A stretch of 31,968 bases of DNA from Chloroflexota bacterium (GTDB taxonomy: Bacteria; Chloroflexota; Anaerolineae; Anaerolineales; Villigracilaceae): positions 1 through 31,968 of the forward strand of contig JAJYOO010000001.1 in assembly GCA_021796155.1 (NCBI GenBank). The letters are read 5' to 3'. The notes under the pieces are model-generated. The model worked only from the letters and a program-made list of their open reading frames with translations, made no database searches and was not told the DNA's origin. A program made the translations under genes and the position numbers. Below, one piece after another: positions 1-8,221 of the stretch. Within the stretch, counting starts at the first letter, position 1, and the number at the start of each line of letters is the position of its first letter.

Positions 1-12
1 CACATGTGTCAT
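1..12 (-). CDS. Start of a divergent minus-strand gene (only 4 codons in window)
   Basis: On the minus strand an ATG at 12-10 opens M-T-H-V and runs off the left edge. A perfect GGAGG Shine-Dalgarno sequence (complement of 20-24) lies 7 bases upstream of it, which is the ideal spacing and the main reason for calling a gene. Nothing can be said of the product. If real, it is divergent from the protease gene that starts at 300. Confidence 0.45.
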
Positions 13-299
13 TTCTTAGCCTCCGTTAAATTCATCCGGCACTAAAGCCAGTGTTGATTATGTAGTCGCCACTGCCACCCGAAAGTTACGGGAAATGCTC
101 CTGGCTTCACAACTGCGAAAGAACCCCGCGTTTGGCCGCGTCTGTTCACTGCAACGACTTCAAGTAACAGTGGATTTTCTGGCGCGTTTGCCTGCCTTGC
201 GATACGCAATTTCATCATATTAGATTCATCTTTACCTTAGCCAGAAGCGTTAAAGTGAAATGATGGGTACGTATCCTCGTTTGATTTATCGGTGAAAAG
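13..299. other. Divergent intergenic region
   Basis: No convincing gene is visible. The stretch holds the leader of the minus-strand gene starting at 12 and the leader of the protease gene at 300. A short inverted repeat, TTGCG-ATA-CGCAA, at 197-209 could be an operator but is too short to claim. No -35/-10 pair of good quality was found for the + strand. Confidence 0.4.
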
Positions 300-1139
300 A
301 TGGACGAACCTCCTGTGCCGCGTTTGGATTTATGGCGTAGCCGCGCGAAAAAGTTTTGGACTATGGCAAGAAGGACGGTTCCGTTCGCCGCGGGAGTTGC
401 AGCGGCTCTCGTTGCGATTTTGTTCTACAACCTTTTGTTTCCCGCGCCGCGCCCGCTATCTGCGCAAGACGTGAATAACACTGTGAACCAGGTTCTTGCG
501 TCTGCAACACCTCCGGCCGCGTTCTCGGAACGTGTTTATCAAATCATCCAGCCTTCGTTGATTCTTATTCAGACCGAAACAACCGGCCCGGACGGCCAAA
601 CCGATCAGGGACTTGGAAGTGGTGTAATTGTGGATCAAGCAGGTGATATTCTCACAAGCCTGCATGTCGTCGCAGGCGCGAACAAAGTCCAGGTGACGTT
701 TGCAGACGGCACGCAATCGAGCGCGCAGGTGACGGTCCAACAGCCGCAGAATGACATCGCTGTTTTGCGTGCGGATAATCCTCCGGCGCAGATCGTTCCG
801 GCTGTGCTTGGAAATCCAAATGCGATGCGTATCGGTGATGAAGTCTATGCGGTCGGGAATCCATTTGGTTTATACGGCTCGATGAGCGCGGGTGTGATTT
901 CCGCTTTTGACCGCAGTTTCCAGCCATCCGGCAGCAACATCGAACTTAAAGGTTTGATCCAGATTGATGCGGCGGTCAACCCTGGAAATTCAGGCGGGCC
1001 GCTCCTCAATCGCGATGGTCAGGTCATTGCAATTGTGACCGGGCTTGTGAATCCAACCGACCAGGATGTTTTTATTGGAATCGGTTTTGCGATGCCGATC
1101 ACGACCGCAGGCGGCGCGGCAGGTCTTCCGCCGGATTAG
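300..1139 (+). CDS. Membrane-anchored HtrA-like trypsin-fold serine protease without PDZ domain
   Basis: 279-residue S1C (HtrA/DegP-like) protease. An N-terminal hydrophobic segment at about residues 27-49 should anchor it in the membrane with the protease domain outside. The triad is visible: His122 in TSLHVVAG, Asp152 in NDIAVL and Ser231 in GNSGGPL. The protein ends right after the trypsin fold (GIGFAMPITTAGGAAGLPPD), with no PDZ domain; HtrA proteins usually continue with one or two. The ATG at 300 follows GGTGAAAAG, a modest ribosome site. The likely role is quality control or regulated proteolysis of envelope proteins. It lies upstream of the MoxR/VWA operon but is separated from it by a reductase gene. 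The family call is firm; the substrate is unknown. Confidence 0.85.
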   Translation: MDEPPVPRLDLWRSRAKKFWTMARRTVPFAAGVAAALVAILFYNLLFPAPRPLSAQDVNNTVNQVLASATPPAAFSERVYQIIQPSLILIQTETTGPDGQTDQGLGSGVIVDQAGDILTSLHVVAGANKVQVTFADGTQSSAQVTVQQPQNDIAVLRADNPPAQIVPAVLGNPNAMRIGDEVYAVGNPFGLYGSMSAGVISAFDRSFQPSGSNIELKGLIQIDAAVNPGNSGGPLLNRDGQVIAIVTGLVNPTDQDVFIGIGFAMPITTAGGAAGLPPD

Positions 1140-1197
1140 TGTATATGTTAGGCACCTTTTGCAACTCGTTAGATGAAGGTCGAGAGGAAACAAAGCT

Positions 1198-1812
1198 ATG
1201 CGTAAACTTATTGTCAGCAATTTCCTAACTTTGGATGGCCTATATGAAGGAAAAGATAAAGACATCAACTCCCTTTATGACTATTACCACGAAGATTACT
1301 ACAATGACGACAGCTTCGATTTCTATAATGCAGAACGATTGCGGGCAGCCGATTTCCTTTTGCTAAGTCGAAATTCATTCCTGAGCAACAAGGAATATTG
1401 GCCCTCCGTTCCCAACGATCCTAACGCTACCGCCGTCAGGCGTGAGCTTGCCGGGCTCTTTCAATCCATCCAGAAAATCGTCATTTCCGACAAACTGACC
1501 GGGGCGGGATTAGCACCTTGGGAGAATACGCGCATTATCAAACGAGCGGATGCCTACAAGGAAATCGCCGAACTCAAACAACAAGATGGCAAAGACATTT
1601 TGGTCATCATGAGCCGCCTGCTCTGGAATGATTTATTGGTTCACGATTTGGTGGATGAACTCCATCTCACATTTTTCCCATTGATTGGTGGAGTAGGTAC
1701 ACCCATATTTGAAAGTCGTCCACCAGTGTCTCTCAAGCTCATTCAAACGCGTACCTGGGAGGGTTCGGGACACGTTCTTGCTTGTTATCAGGTGAGCCGG
1801 AAAAAGCCATGA
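1198..1812 (+). CDS. Dihydrofolate reductase family protein (RibD C-terminal-like fold)
   Basis: 204 residues beginning [17 protein letters not shown], the characteristic opening strand of the RibD-C/DHFR-like family (YyaP/YwjB type). Later hallmarks are a reductase-like strand with KDILVIMS and the ending strands [17 protein letters not shown]. Members bind NADPH; most are uncharacterised oxidoreductases rather than true folate enzymes. The start is supported by GAGGAAA eleven bases upstream of ATG. It sits 58 bases after the protease gene and about 100 bases before moxR, and is probably an unrelated single gene. The acidic, Tyr-rich stretch at residues 19-45 looks like an insertion between the first strand and helix. 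Confidence 0.82.
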   Translation: MRKLIVSNFLTLDGLYEGKDKDINSLYDYYHEDYYNDDSFDFYNAERLRAADFLLLSRNSFLSNKEYWPSVPNDPNATAVRRELAGLFQSIQKIVISDKLTGAGLAPWENTRIIKRADAYKEIAELKQQDGKDILVIMSRLLWNDLLVHDLVDELHLTFFPLIGGVGTPIFESRPPVSLKLIQTRTWEGSGHVLACYQVSRKKP

Positions 1813-1847
1813 CAAAGGGCTGCCTCATACGCATACCGTTATGTAAT

Positions 1848-1876
1848 TTGCCACAGCGTCACAGAGAAAATATTTT
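1848..1876 (+). promoter_or_regulatory. Candidate sigma-70-type promoter for the moxR operon
   Basis: TTGCCA at 1848-1853, a 17-base spacer, then TATTTT at 1871-1876. It lies 41 bases upstream of the moxR start. Both boxes match the consensus in four of six positions with ideal spacing. Confidence 0.4.
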
Positions 1877-1917
1877 GTTTTTCTCCGTAGCAAAAAATGA
1901 ATTAGGAGAGAGAGTTG

Positions 1918-2928
1918 ATGGATCAACACACAAATCCCGATGACAAGAAGCCAATGGAACGCGTTCTGTATGAAGTCAAGAAAGTAATTGTTGGGCAGGA
2001 TCATTTGCTTGAGCAAATGATCGTCGCTTTATTGGCGCGCGGACATATTCTGGTTGAAGGCGTGCCGGGGCTTGCTAAAACGATGGCGATCAAAACGCTG
2101 GCGGAGGCAATCGGCGGCGAGTTCAAACGCATCCAGTTCACCCCGGATTTGGTTCCCGCGGATTTGATCGGCACGCGCATCTACAATCAAAAGACCGGCG
2201 AGTTCAATACGTCGCTTGGCCCGGTCTTTACGAATTTGTTGCTCGCGGATGAAATCAACCGCGCTCCGGCAAAAGTCCAAAGTGCATTGCTGGAAGTGAT
2301 GCAGGAACATCAAGTTACGATTGGGCGTGAAACGTTCAAGGTGCCGAATCCGTTTCTTGTGCTCGCGACGCAAAATCCAATCGAGACCGAAGGCACGTAT
2401 GCTTTGCCTGAAGCGCAGGTGGATCGCTTCATGCTCAAAGTCCTTGTCGGCTACCCAGACAAAACCGAAGAGTTTGTCATCGTCGAACGTATGACCGGCG
2501 CATTACAAGCCGTTCAGAAGGTTTTGATAACCGATCAATTGCTTAATTTGCAGAAGGAAGCTGATAAAGTTTTTGTTGATCCAGCCTTGATTGAATATTC
2601 CGTTGAACTGGTAACGGCAACGCGCAAACCGCAGGATTATGGCTTGAAGGATTTGGAGCGTTACATTTTATTTGGCACAAGCCCGCGCGCTTCGATCAAT
2701 TTGATTCTCACCGGACGTGCGCTGGCGTTCGTGCGCGGACGCGATTACTTGTTGCCGCAAGATGTCCTCGATATGGCGCTGGATGTGATGCGCCATCGCC
2801 TCGTGCTTTCGTATGAGGCGCTGTCGGATAATGTGACCAGCGATGATATTTTGAAAAAGATCTTTGACCGCATCCCGATTCCCGTGGTGCCTTTGCATGA
2901 GCACGCCGATATCCGCAGCAACGCCTGA
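1918..2928 (+). CDS. moxR: MoxR-family AAA+ ATPase
   Basis: 336 residues. AAA+ chaperone-like ATPase: Walker A GVPGLAKT, Walker B LLADEINRAP, then the family's sensor region with TQNPIETEGTYALPEAQVDRF. MoxR proteins act with VWA-domain partners in maturation or metal insertion of target complexes. That is what the neighbours suggest: a DUF58 protein and two VWA membrane proteins follow directly. The ATG at 1918 is preferred over the TTG one codon upstream because GGAGAG precedes it at suitable distance. The stop overlaps the DUF58 start by 32 bases, so translation is probably coupled. The exact client is not known. Confidence 0.93.
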   Translation: MDQHTNPDDKKPMERVLYEVKKVIVGQDHLLEQMIVALLARGHILVEGVPGLAKTMAIKTLAEAIGGEFKRIQFTPDLVPADLIGTRIYNQKTGEFNTSLGPVFTNLLLADEINRAPAKVQSALLEVMQEHQVTIGRETFKVPNPFLVLATQNPIETEGTYALPEAQVDRFMLKVLVGYPDKTEEFVIVERMTGALQAVQKVLITDQLLNLQKEADKVFVDPALIEYSVELVTATRKPQDYGLKDLERYILFGTSPRASINLILTGRALAFVRGRDYLLPQDVLDMALDVMRHRLVLSYEALSDNVTSDDILKKIFDRIPIPVVPLHEHADIRSNA

Positions 2929-3796
2929 ACGAATCTTACAGCGCCTCGACTGGCAGGTGATTCGCCGCCTTGATGGTCTGCTTCAGGGCGATTATCGCAC
3001 GCTGTTTTATGGCTACGGTGTGGACTTTGCTGACCTGCGCGAATATCAGCCGGAAGATGATGTTCGTTACATTGACTGGAACGTTACAGCGCGCATGAAC
3101 ACGCCGTACGTCCGGCAATATGTTGAAGACCGCGAAGTTACTGCATGGTTCTTGCTGGATTTGAGTCCGTCCATTGATTTTGGGACGGTGAACAGTTTGA
3201 AGCGCACGGTGTTGATTGATTTTGTTGCGACAATCGCGCGATTGTTGACGCGTCACGGAAACCGAGTCGGCGCGATGTTTTATGACAGCCAGCTCGAGCG
3301 GACAATTCCGGCACGCGGCGGGCGGGACCAGGTGCTGATTCTGATAAACCAACTAAACAAACAACCACAGTTGCCGCGTGCGCCATTCACCAATCTGACG
3401 CCGTTGCTCGAAGCCGGATTGAACGCCATCAAAAGGCGTTCGCTGGTTTTCGTTATTTCCGACTTCATCAGCGAGCCGGGCTGGGAAAAGCCACTGCGAT
3501 TGATGAACCAGCGCCACGAAGTTCTTGCGATTCGATTGTCCGATCCGCGCGAAGTCGAACTACCTGATATCGGCCCCATTCTTATGGAAGATGCCGAAAC
3601 AGGCGAACAACTTTACGTGGATACGCACGATAAAAGATTCCGCCAGCGATTTGCCGAAGCAGGCAAACAACGCGAAGCCAGTTTGAGTGAATCTTTTAAA
3701 CGTGCAGGTGTGGATGTGTTGCCGCTTTCTACACAGGATGATTTGGTTCGCGCGATTGTTCGCTTTGTCGCGCTGCGAAAAGAACGCCGGAAGTAA
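2897..3796 (+). CDS. DUF58 domain protein of the MoxR operon
   Basis: About 299 residues. The hallmarks are the DUF58 core GDYRTLFYGYGVDFADLREY, the DVRYIDWNVTARM motif, and a VWA-like fold (WFLLDLSPSIDFG, then VFVISDF). DUF58 proteins are encoded with MoxR ATPases and VWA proteins across bacteria; they are thought to bridge ATPase and membrane partners. I start it at ATG 2897, inside the end of moxR. A longer TTG start at 2864 would add 11 residues that do not look like the family. It is followed after 2 bases by the first VWA gene. Confidence 0.9.
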   Translation: MSTPISAATPERILQRLDWQVIRRLDGLLQGDYRTLFYGYGVDFADLREYQPEDDVRYIDWNVTARMNTPYVRQYVEDREVTAWFLLDLSPSIDFGTVNSLKRTVLIDFVATIARLLTRHGNRVGAMFYDSQLERTIPARGGRDQVLILINQLNKQPQLPRAPFTNLTPLLEAGLNAIKRRSLVFVISDFISEPGWEKPLRLMNQRHEVLAIRLSDPREVELPDIGPILMEDAETGEQLYVDTHDKRFRQRFAEAGKQREASLSESFKRAGVDVLPLSTQDDLVRAIVRFVALRKERRK

Positions 3797-3798
3797 TT

Positions 3799-4791
3799 AT
3801 GACGTTTATCTGGCCCTCCATGCTTTGGTTGTTGCTGTTGATTCCGGTTGGCGTTTTCGCATATCTTCAGATTCAAAAGCGGCGAAAGAAACTGATTGAG
3901 AAATTCAACAGCCTCGGATTGACACAACACACCGAACCGCGTCGGCATGTGCCGCCTGCGATCTTTTTGTTTTCGCTTGCGATATTGATTTTTTCATTAG
4001 CGCGTCCGCAGGCAGTCGTCAGTTTGCCAAAACAGGAAGGCACGATCATTCTCGCATTCGATGTTTCCGGCAGCATGGCCGCAGACGATCTCAAGCCGAC
4101 GCGGTTGGCAGCGGCTAAAGTCGCTGCGGAAGATTTCATTAAACAGCAACCGCCTTACGTCCAGATCGGAGTCGTTGCATTCAGCGATTCGGGCTTTTCG
4201 GTTCAGCCACCAACGAACGACCAGGGCGCGATCTTGGCCGCCGTCAATCGTCTCACGCCTCAACGCGGAACGTCGATTGCGAATGGTATTCTGGTTTCGT
4301 TAAAAGCCCTCAATCCCGTTACAACGCCGCCGTCAGAGTCATATACCATTATGACTCCGGTTCCTGCTCCGACGCCAACACCGATGCCTGCCGGTGCTTA
4401 CACAAACGCCGCCATCGTTTTATTGACCGATGGCGAGAACAACGAAAATCCTGATCCACTCGCGGCGGCGCAACAAGCTGCAGATCGCGGCGTGCGGATT
4501 TACACCGTTGGCATCGGCAGCGTAACTGGGACGAATGTTCACATCAACGGTTTTACTTTGCACACGCAGCTTTATGAAGATCCGCTGAAACAAATTTCGC
4601 AGATCACCGGTGGAACCTATTACAACGCACAAAGCACGGAAGAGCTGATCAAAATTTACGATAATCTCAACACGCAAATATCCATCAAGCCGGAGAAGAC
4701 AGAACTCACTTCCATCTTCGCTGGCGCTGGTGTTCTTATTTTACTTGTCGGTGGTTTGTTCTCTCTGTTATGGTTTGGAAGATTGCCATGA
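3799..4791 (+). CDS. BatA-like VWA-domain membrane protein (first of a tandem pair)
   Basis: 330 residues. Order: an N-terminal membrane segment (WPSMLWLLLLIPVGVFAYL), a basic linker, a second hydrophobic segment at about 51-70, a VWA domain, and a C-terminal membrane segment (FAGAGVLILLVGGLFSLLWF). The metal-site (MIDAS) residues are present: DVSGS and later LLTDGENN. This is the BatA/aerotolerance-type layout. The next gene is a clear paralogue (both start MTF-WP and share IGxVAFS and QPPT), so the pair arose by tandem duplication. A Pro/Thr-rich loop (TPVPAPTPTPMPAG) interrupts the VWA fold. It is the third gene of the MoxR operon, 2 bases after DUF58. Confidence 0.9.
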   Translation: MTFIWPSMLWLLLLIPVGVFAYLQIQKRRKKLIEKFNSLGLTQHTEPRRHVPPAIFLFSLAILIFSLARPQAVVSLPKQEGTIILAFDVSGSMAADDLKPTRLAAAKVAAEDFIKQQPPYVQIGVVAFSDSGFSVQPPTNDQGAILAAVNRLTPQRGTSIANGILVSLKALNPVTTPPSESYTIMTPVPAPTPTPMPAGAYTNAAIVLLTDGENNENPDPLAAAQQAADRGVRIYTVGIGSVTGTNVHINGFTLHTQLYEDPLKQISQITGGTYYNAQSTEELIKIYDNLNTQISIKPEKTELTSIFAGAGVLILLVGGLFSLLWFGRLP

Positions 4792-4821
4792 TATGTTTGG
4801 TTAAAAAGTTTAGAGGCTGAG

Positions 4822-5911
4822 ATGACTTTCCTTTGGCCCGGGTTTCTTTTCCTTTTATTGTTAATACCCGCGTTGATCACGGCTTACATTTTGATTCTGC
4901 GACGAAGGCGAAGTTCTGGCATTCGATTCTCCAGCCTGGCTTTGGTGCGTGGCGCGATTCCCAAGCAATCGCTTTGGCGGCAGCATTTGCCGTTCGCGTT
5001 GTTCCTGCTTGCGCTCGCAGGTTTGATCGTTGCGTTCGCGCGCCCGGTTTCGATTGTCAGTGTTCCAACCGATCAAACCACGATCATTCTTACGATTGAT
5101 GTTTCGCGCAGCATGTGTTCGACGGATGTAAAACCGACCCGGTTACAGGCTGCCGAGGCTGCCGCACTTTCATTTGTTCAACGACAGAGGGGCGGTACAC
5201 AAATTGGACTTGTAGCGTTCTCCACGTTTGCGGAATTGATCCAGCCGCCGACGACGGATCAGGAGATGTTGCAGACGGCGATTGAGAGTCTGACGGTGGG
5301 ACGCAGGACAGCCATTGGCAGTGCGATACTCAAGGCGATTGACGCGATTGCTGAAATTGATAAGAATGTTCCGGCCAGCATTGATCCATCAACTGGTGTC
5401 GAGCCGACGCCGGTTCCGAAAGGCGCATATGCCCCAGATATTATTGTCTTACTCACCGATGGAGCAAGCAATACTGGTCCGCTTCCAACTGATGCGGCAC
5501 AGCAAGCTGTGGATCGCGGCATTCGTATCTATACGATCGGCTTTGGGACACCGAATGGATCGGAGTTTGCAAGCTGCCAAAGCAGCGATCCGTTCGGAGG
5601 ATTTGGAGGCTTTGGCGGGGGGGGGCCAACCCGTTGCGCCGCCATTTGGTTTTGGTGGATTCGGTGGCGGCTTCGGCGGATTCCGTCGGGGCATTGACGA
5701 AGCGACGCTGAAACAAATCGCTTCCATGACGGGTGGGCAATATTATTCTGCGTCCAGCGCAGGCGAACTTCAAAGTGTTTTCCGAAGCCTGCCAACGTAT
5801 TTGATCACCAAACATGAAACCACAGAGATCAGTGTGATCTTCACTGCGCTTGGCGGTTTCTTAGCAGTGCTTGCCATCTGGCTCGCGCTTCGATGGCGTC
5901 CGCTCTCTTGA
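4822..5911 (+). CDS. Second BatA/BatB-like VWA membrane protein, frameshifted at a G9 tract
   Basis: Paralogue of the preceding gene, with two N-terminal membrane segments, VWA domain (DVSRS; LLTDGASN) and a C-terminal membrane helix. The reading frame is broken. The first part reads to 5697 and ends in an unrelated tail. The proper C-terminal part (DEATLKQIASMTGGQYYSAS to the end at 5911) lies in another frame. The break is at nine G at 5617-5625; with eight G the frame would run FGGGGQPVAPPFG and give an intact protein of about 362 residues. All expected domains are present around the break. A sequencing or assembly error is the simplest explanation. A real slippage site or a phase-variable gene is the alternative. 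GAGGCTGAG precedes the ATG. Confidence 0.85.
5593..5690 (+). repeat. Gly/Phe-rich coding repeat with G9 homopolymer
   Basis: DNA encoding repeated F-G-G units (frames joined) inserted in the VWA domain. It includes GGAGG, GGAGG and the nine-G run at 5617-5625. The other VWA paralogue has no such insertion. The G-rich strand could form a quadruplex. Confidence 0.6.
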
Positions 5912-6218
5912 GAGCAACCCTAACGCCAAACTACGGTGCGGATTTATCCGGGGTATCCCGCCCTGCTACTGATTGTATCTGACAATTGACCCTTTTTAAA
6001 AGCGTTGAGTGCGGGGAAAATTGATGTTTTGCAGAATTTTTGGGGGGATAAAACGCAATTTGCATCAGCGGTTGACAATTTTGTAATTCAAGACGCGCGT
6101 TGTTTCATTTACAATTCGTCGTGCCCGATTGGCTGCACAGGTGTGTCCTCCTGGCAAATTCATCTTTTTCAAATGCTGTGGATTTTAGAATATCTCACAA
6201 TCTCTTTAGAAGGTAGGA
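5912..6218. other. Intergenic region before the sulfotransferase/diterpene genes
   Basis: No credible gene. It should hold the end of the MoxR operon and the promoter of the next gene set. A perfect TTGACA occurs at 6072-6077 but has no -10 box at 16-18 bases. TACAAT at 6110-6115 has only a weak TTCAAG 17 bases upstream. No clear terminator with a T run was seen. Confidence 0.4.
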
Positions 6219-7169
6219 ATGATGAACCATAAGATTCCTGTTCCGTTGACCAATCGCTCGAAATCCAGAGTTGAAACACCCAAGCGCGTGATCGTTCTGG
6301 GAATCATGCGGAGCGGAACTTCGTTAGTCGCCGATTTGGTTCGTTTGTGGGGAGCTTATGCCGGCCCGCAGGACAAAATTTGGAAGTCCGACATCAACGA
6401 TCCGCGCGGTTATGGCTATATGGAATATATTCCTTTGCAGCGTCTCAACAATGAATTATTGGACGACAATGACAGGCTCCCGCCTCGTTTTGGCGAACTG
6501 GAGAAAAAGGCGTCAGAGCCAGAATACCAGGAAAAGGCACTAAGTCTGATTCAAAATATGGATCAAGAGGCAGCGGAATCGGGACAAGCAGCCTGGATTT
6601 GGAAGGACGCGCGTTTGCCTTTGACTTTGCCATTCTGGGAACTTTTTTGGGGCGACGTTACTTATGTGATCACTGTAAGGCATCCGGCGGAAGTAATATT
6701 GTCGTTGGCCAAAGTCGCGGAAATTGACGAAGACGGCTTACCTTATTCCGCGGGGCTTGCTTACTGGCAGTATTGTATGTTCAATGTGTTGGCGTACACG
6801 CAGAATAATCCGCGCAAAATCTTTATCAATTACGAGCAATTGATCAATCATCCTGAACAGGAAACCGCCCGGCTTTGTGGATTTCTGGATTTTCAGTGCG
6901 GAAGTCTGGACAAAGACGCACGGCAAAAAATAGAGGTGATGCAGGCCCGAATATCCAGAAATGAACGGCATCATCAATATAAAAAATCCATCGCTGAGAT
7001 GTCTCAGGCCACAAAAGAACAACGCGCACTTTACAATTTCTTGAGAGTGAAGACCCTTTATCCCGACGAGTCTTATAATCAGGATGATTTTGCGCTTTAC
7101 CCCGGATGGCGGGAGTATCTCGAAAGCGTGGACGCTCTAATGGCTTTGCAAGGCATAAGGGATATGTGA
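6219..7169 (+). CDS. Sulfotransferase family protein
   Basis: 316 residues (315 if the second ATG at 6222 is used; AAGGTAGG lies just upstream and fits the second slightly better). The PAPS-binding signature is visible: the 5'-phosphosulfate loop VIVLGIMRSGTSLVADLV at about residues 24-41 and the 3'-phosphate motif VITVRHPAEVILSLAK at about 150-165. These enzymes move sulfate from PAPS to hydroxyl or amino groups of carbohydrates, lipids or small molecules. It is the first of four closely spaced + strand genes that end with the diterpene cyclase, and could sulfate a product of that pathway; that link rests on position alone. A role in surface polysaccharide sulfation is equally possible. Confidence 0.82.
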   Translation: MMNHKIPVPLTNRSKSRVETPKRVIVLGIMRSGTSLVADLVRLWGAYAGPQDKIWKSDINDPRGYGYMEYIPLQRLNNELLDDNDRLPPRFGELEKKASEPEYQEKALSLIQNMDQEAAESGQAAWIWKDARLPLTLPFWELFWGDVTYVITVRHPAEVILSLAKVAEIDEDGLPYSAGLAYWQYCMFNVLAYTQNNPRKIFINYEQLINHPEQETARLCGFLDFQCGSLDKDARQKIEVMQARISRNERHHQYKKSIAEMSQATKEQRALYNFLRVKTLYPDESYNQDDFALYPGWREYLESVDALMALQGIRDM

Positions 7170-7183
7170 AGGTCCATTTCACC

Positions 7184-8218
7184 ATGACGGATTTCAGCAT
7201 AAAGGTGGCGAATACTATTCATGACATTGATGCCGCAACGTGGGATCGTCTCAGCGCGGGACGTCCCTTTCAAAGCCACCGCTGGTATGCCTTTGGCGAG
7301 CGTGTCATGTCTGATTGTCCGCCGACCTACCTGTTGGTTTTGGAAGGCACTGAATTGATCGCGCGTGCCTGCCTGTGGCTGGTACGCAACGAACCACTTC
7401 CGCTTCCTCCAGGACTTCGAGCCGGATTCCGGTATATTTTGCAGAATCATCCCCTCTTAATTTGCCGCTCGCCGCTTTCGGATTCGACTGGATTGATATT
7501 TGCGGAGAATTCTTCCCAAGAAGCAAAATGCCTGTTGGTGGATGCTGCGCAAAAGGAAGTGAAACGTCAACGCGCATCCTTTCTGCTTTTTGATTTTATG
7601 GATGCTGCTCAAAATGCTTGGCCAGATAATTTCAGAAAGTTAGTTGTTCCTAATCCCGGCACAGCTATGAACATAATTTGGTCGAACTTCGACGAGTACC
7701 TCAACGCCGGCAACAAGAAAGATCGTCAGCATTACAAAAGAAGTCTCCGTCAGGCTGAAAGTCAGGGCCTAAAACTGAGTCGTTATCAAGCTGTTGAGAA
7801 CATTGATGCGGTGTTGCGTTTGATGGGGAATGTCTCACGTAAATTTAGTTCGGCGGCGAATCCGTGGATGCGCGGCTTATTGGAAAATTTACAAATGGTC
7901 GACTCGACGTGGTTAGAAGTCCGCCGTGGCAATGATGTGGTTGGTTGTGGTGCGCTGGTGAGGGACAATGGTGTGCAACTGGCAACCGCACTGGGTTTGG
8001 CAGAAAACATCCCATACGCGTATTTTCTACTGATCTACGCCACAATTGAGGAAGCTATCAGTTGTGGCGTGAGAACCCTCCGTCTTGGTAGCGGAGCCTA
8101 CGATGTTAAACGTAGATTAGGCTTTAAGCTTGAAAAAAACAATTACATTGTCTTAACAGGAGCTGGTCCGTTATCCAGAGGAGTGGCTCATCTAGCCTCC
8201 TGGATGATGAGGACTTGA
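7184..8218 (+). CDS. FemAB/BioF2-like N-acyltransferase (GNAT fold)
   Basis: 344 residues with the double-GNAT layout of FemAB-like or 'BioF2-like' acetyltransferases. A central motif reads KKDRQHYKRSLRQAESQGL, followed by GNVSRKF, then the C-terminal GNAT-like strands VVGCGALVRDNG and the ending LGSGAYDVKRRLGFKLEK. Members transfer acyl or aminoacyl groups to amines in cell-wall or exported-metabolite pathways. ATG 7184 is chosen: AAGG lies upstream, and it begins 14 bases after the sulfotransferase stop, whereas a start at 7106 would overlap that gene. Three bases separate its stop from the diterpene synthase start, so co-translation is likely. The acceptor is unknown. Confidence 0.8.
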   Translation: MTDFSIKVANTIHDIDAATWDRLSAGRPFQSHRWYAFGERVMSDCPPTYLLVLEGTELIARACLWLVRNEPLPLPPGLRAGFRYILQNHPLLICRSPLSDSTGLIFAENSSQEAKCLLVDAAQKEVKRQRASFLLFDFMDAAQNAWPDNFRKLVVPNPGTAMNIIWSNFDEYLNAGNKKDRQHYKRSLRQAESQGLKLSRYQAVENIDAVLRLMGNVSRKFSSAANPWMRGLLENLQMVDSTWLEVRRGNDVVGCGALVRDNGVQLATALGLAENIPYAYFLLIYATIEEAISCGVRTLRLGSGAYDVKRRLGFKLEKNNYIVLTGAGPLSRGVAHLASWMMRT

Positions 8219-8221
8219 TCA

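Noticed and set aside
1864..1885. GAGAAAA ... TTTTCTC inverted repeat as a terminator
   Set aside because: A/T-rich arms with an A/T loop, no stable GC stem, and it overlaps the candidate moxR promoter.
6072..6077. Perfect TTGACA as -35 box of the diterpene gene set
   Set aside because: No acceptable -10 box at 15-19 bases; left unassigned.
6005..6232. 75-codon open frame before the sulfotransferase gene
   Set aside because: GTG start without ribosome site, no recognisable domain, overlaps the next gene start; residue composition looks random.
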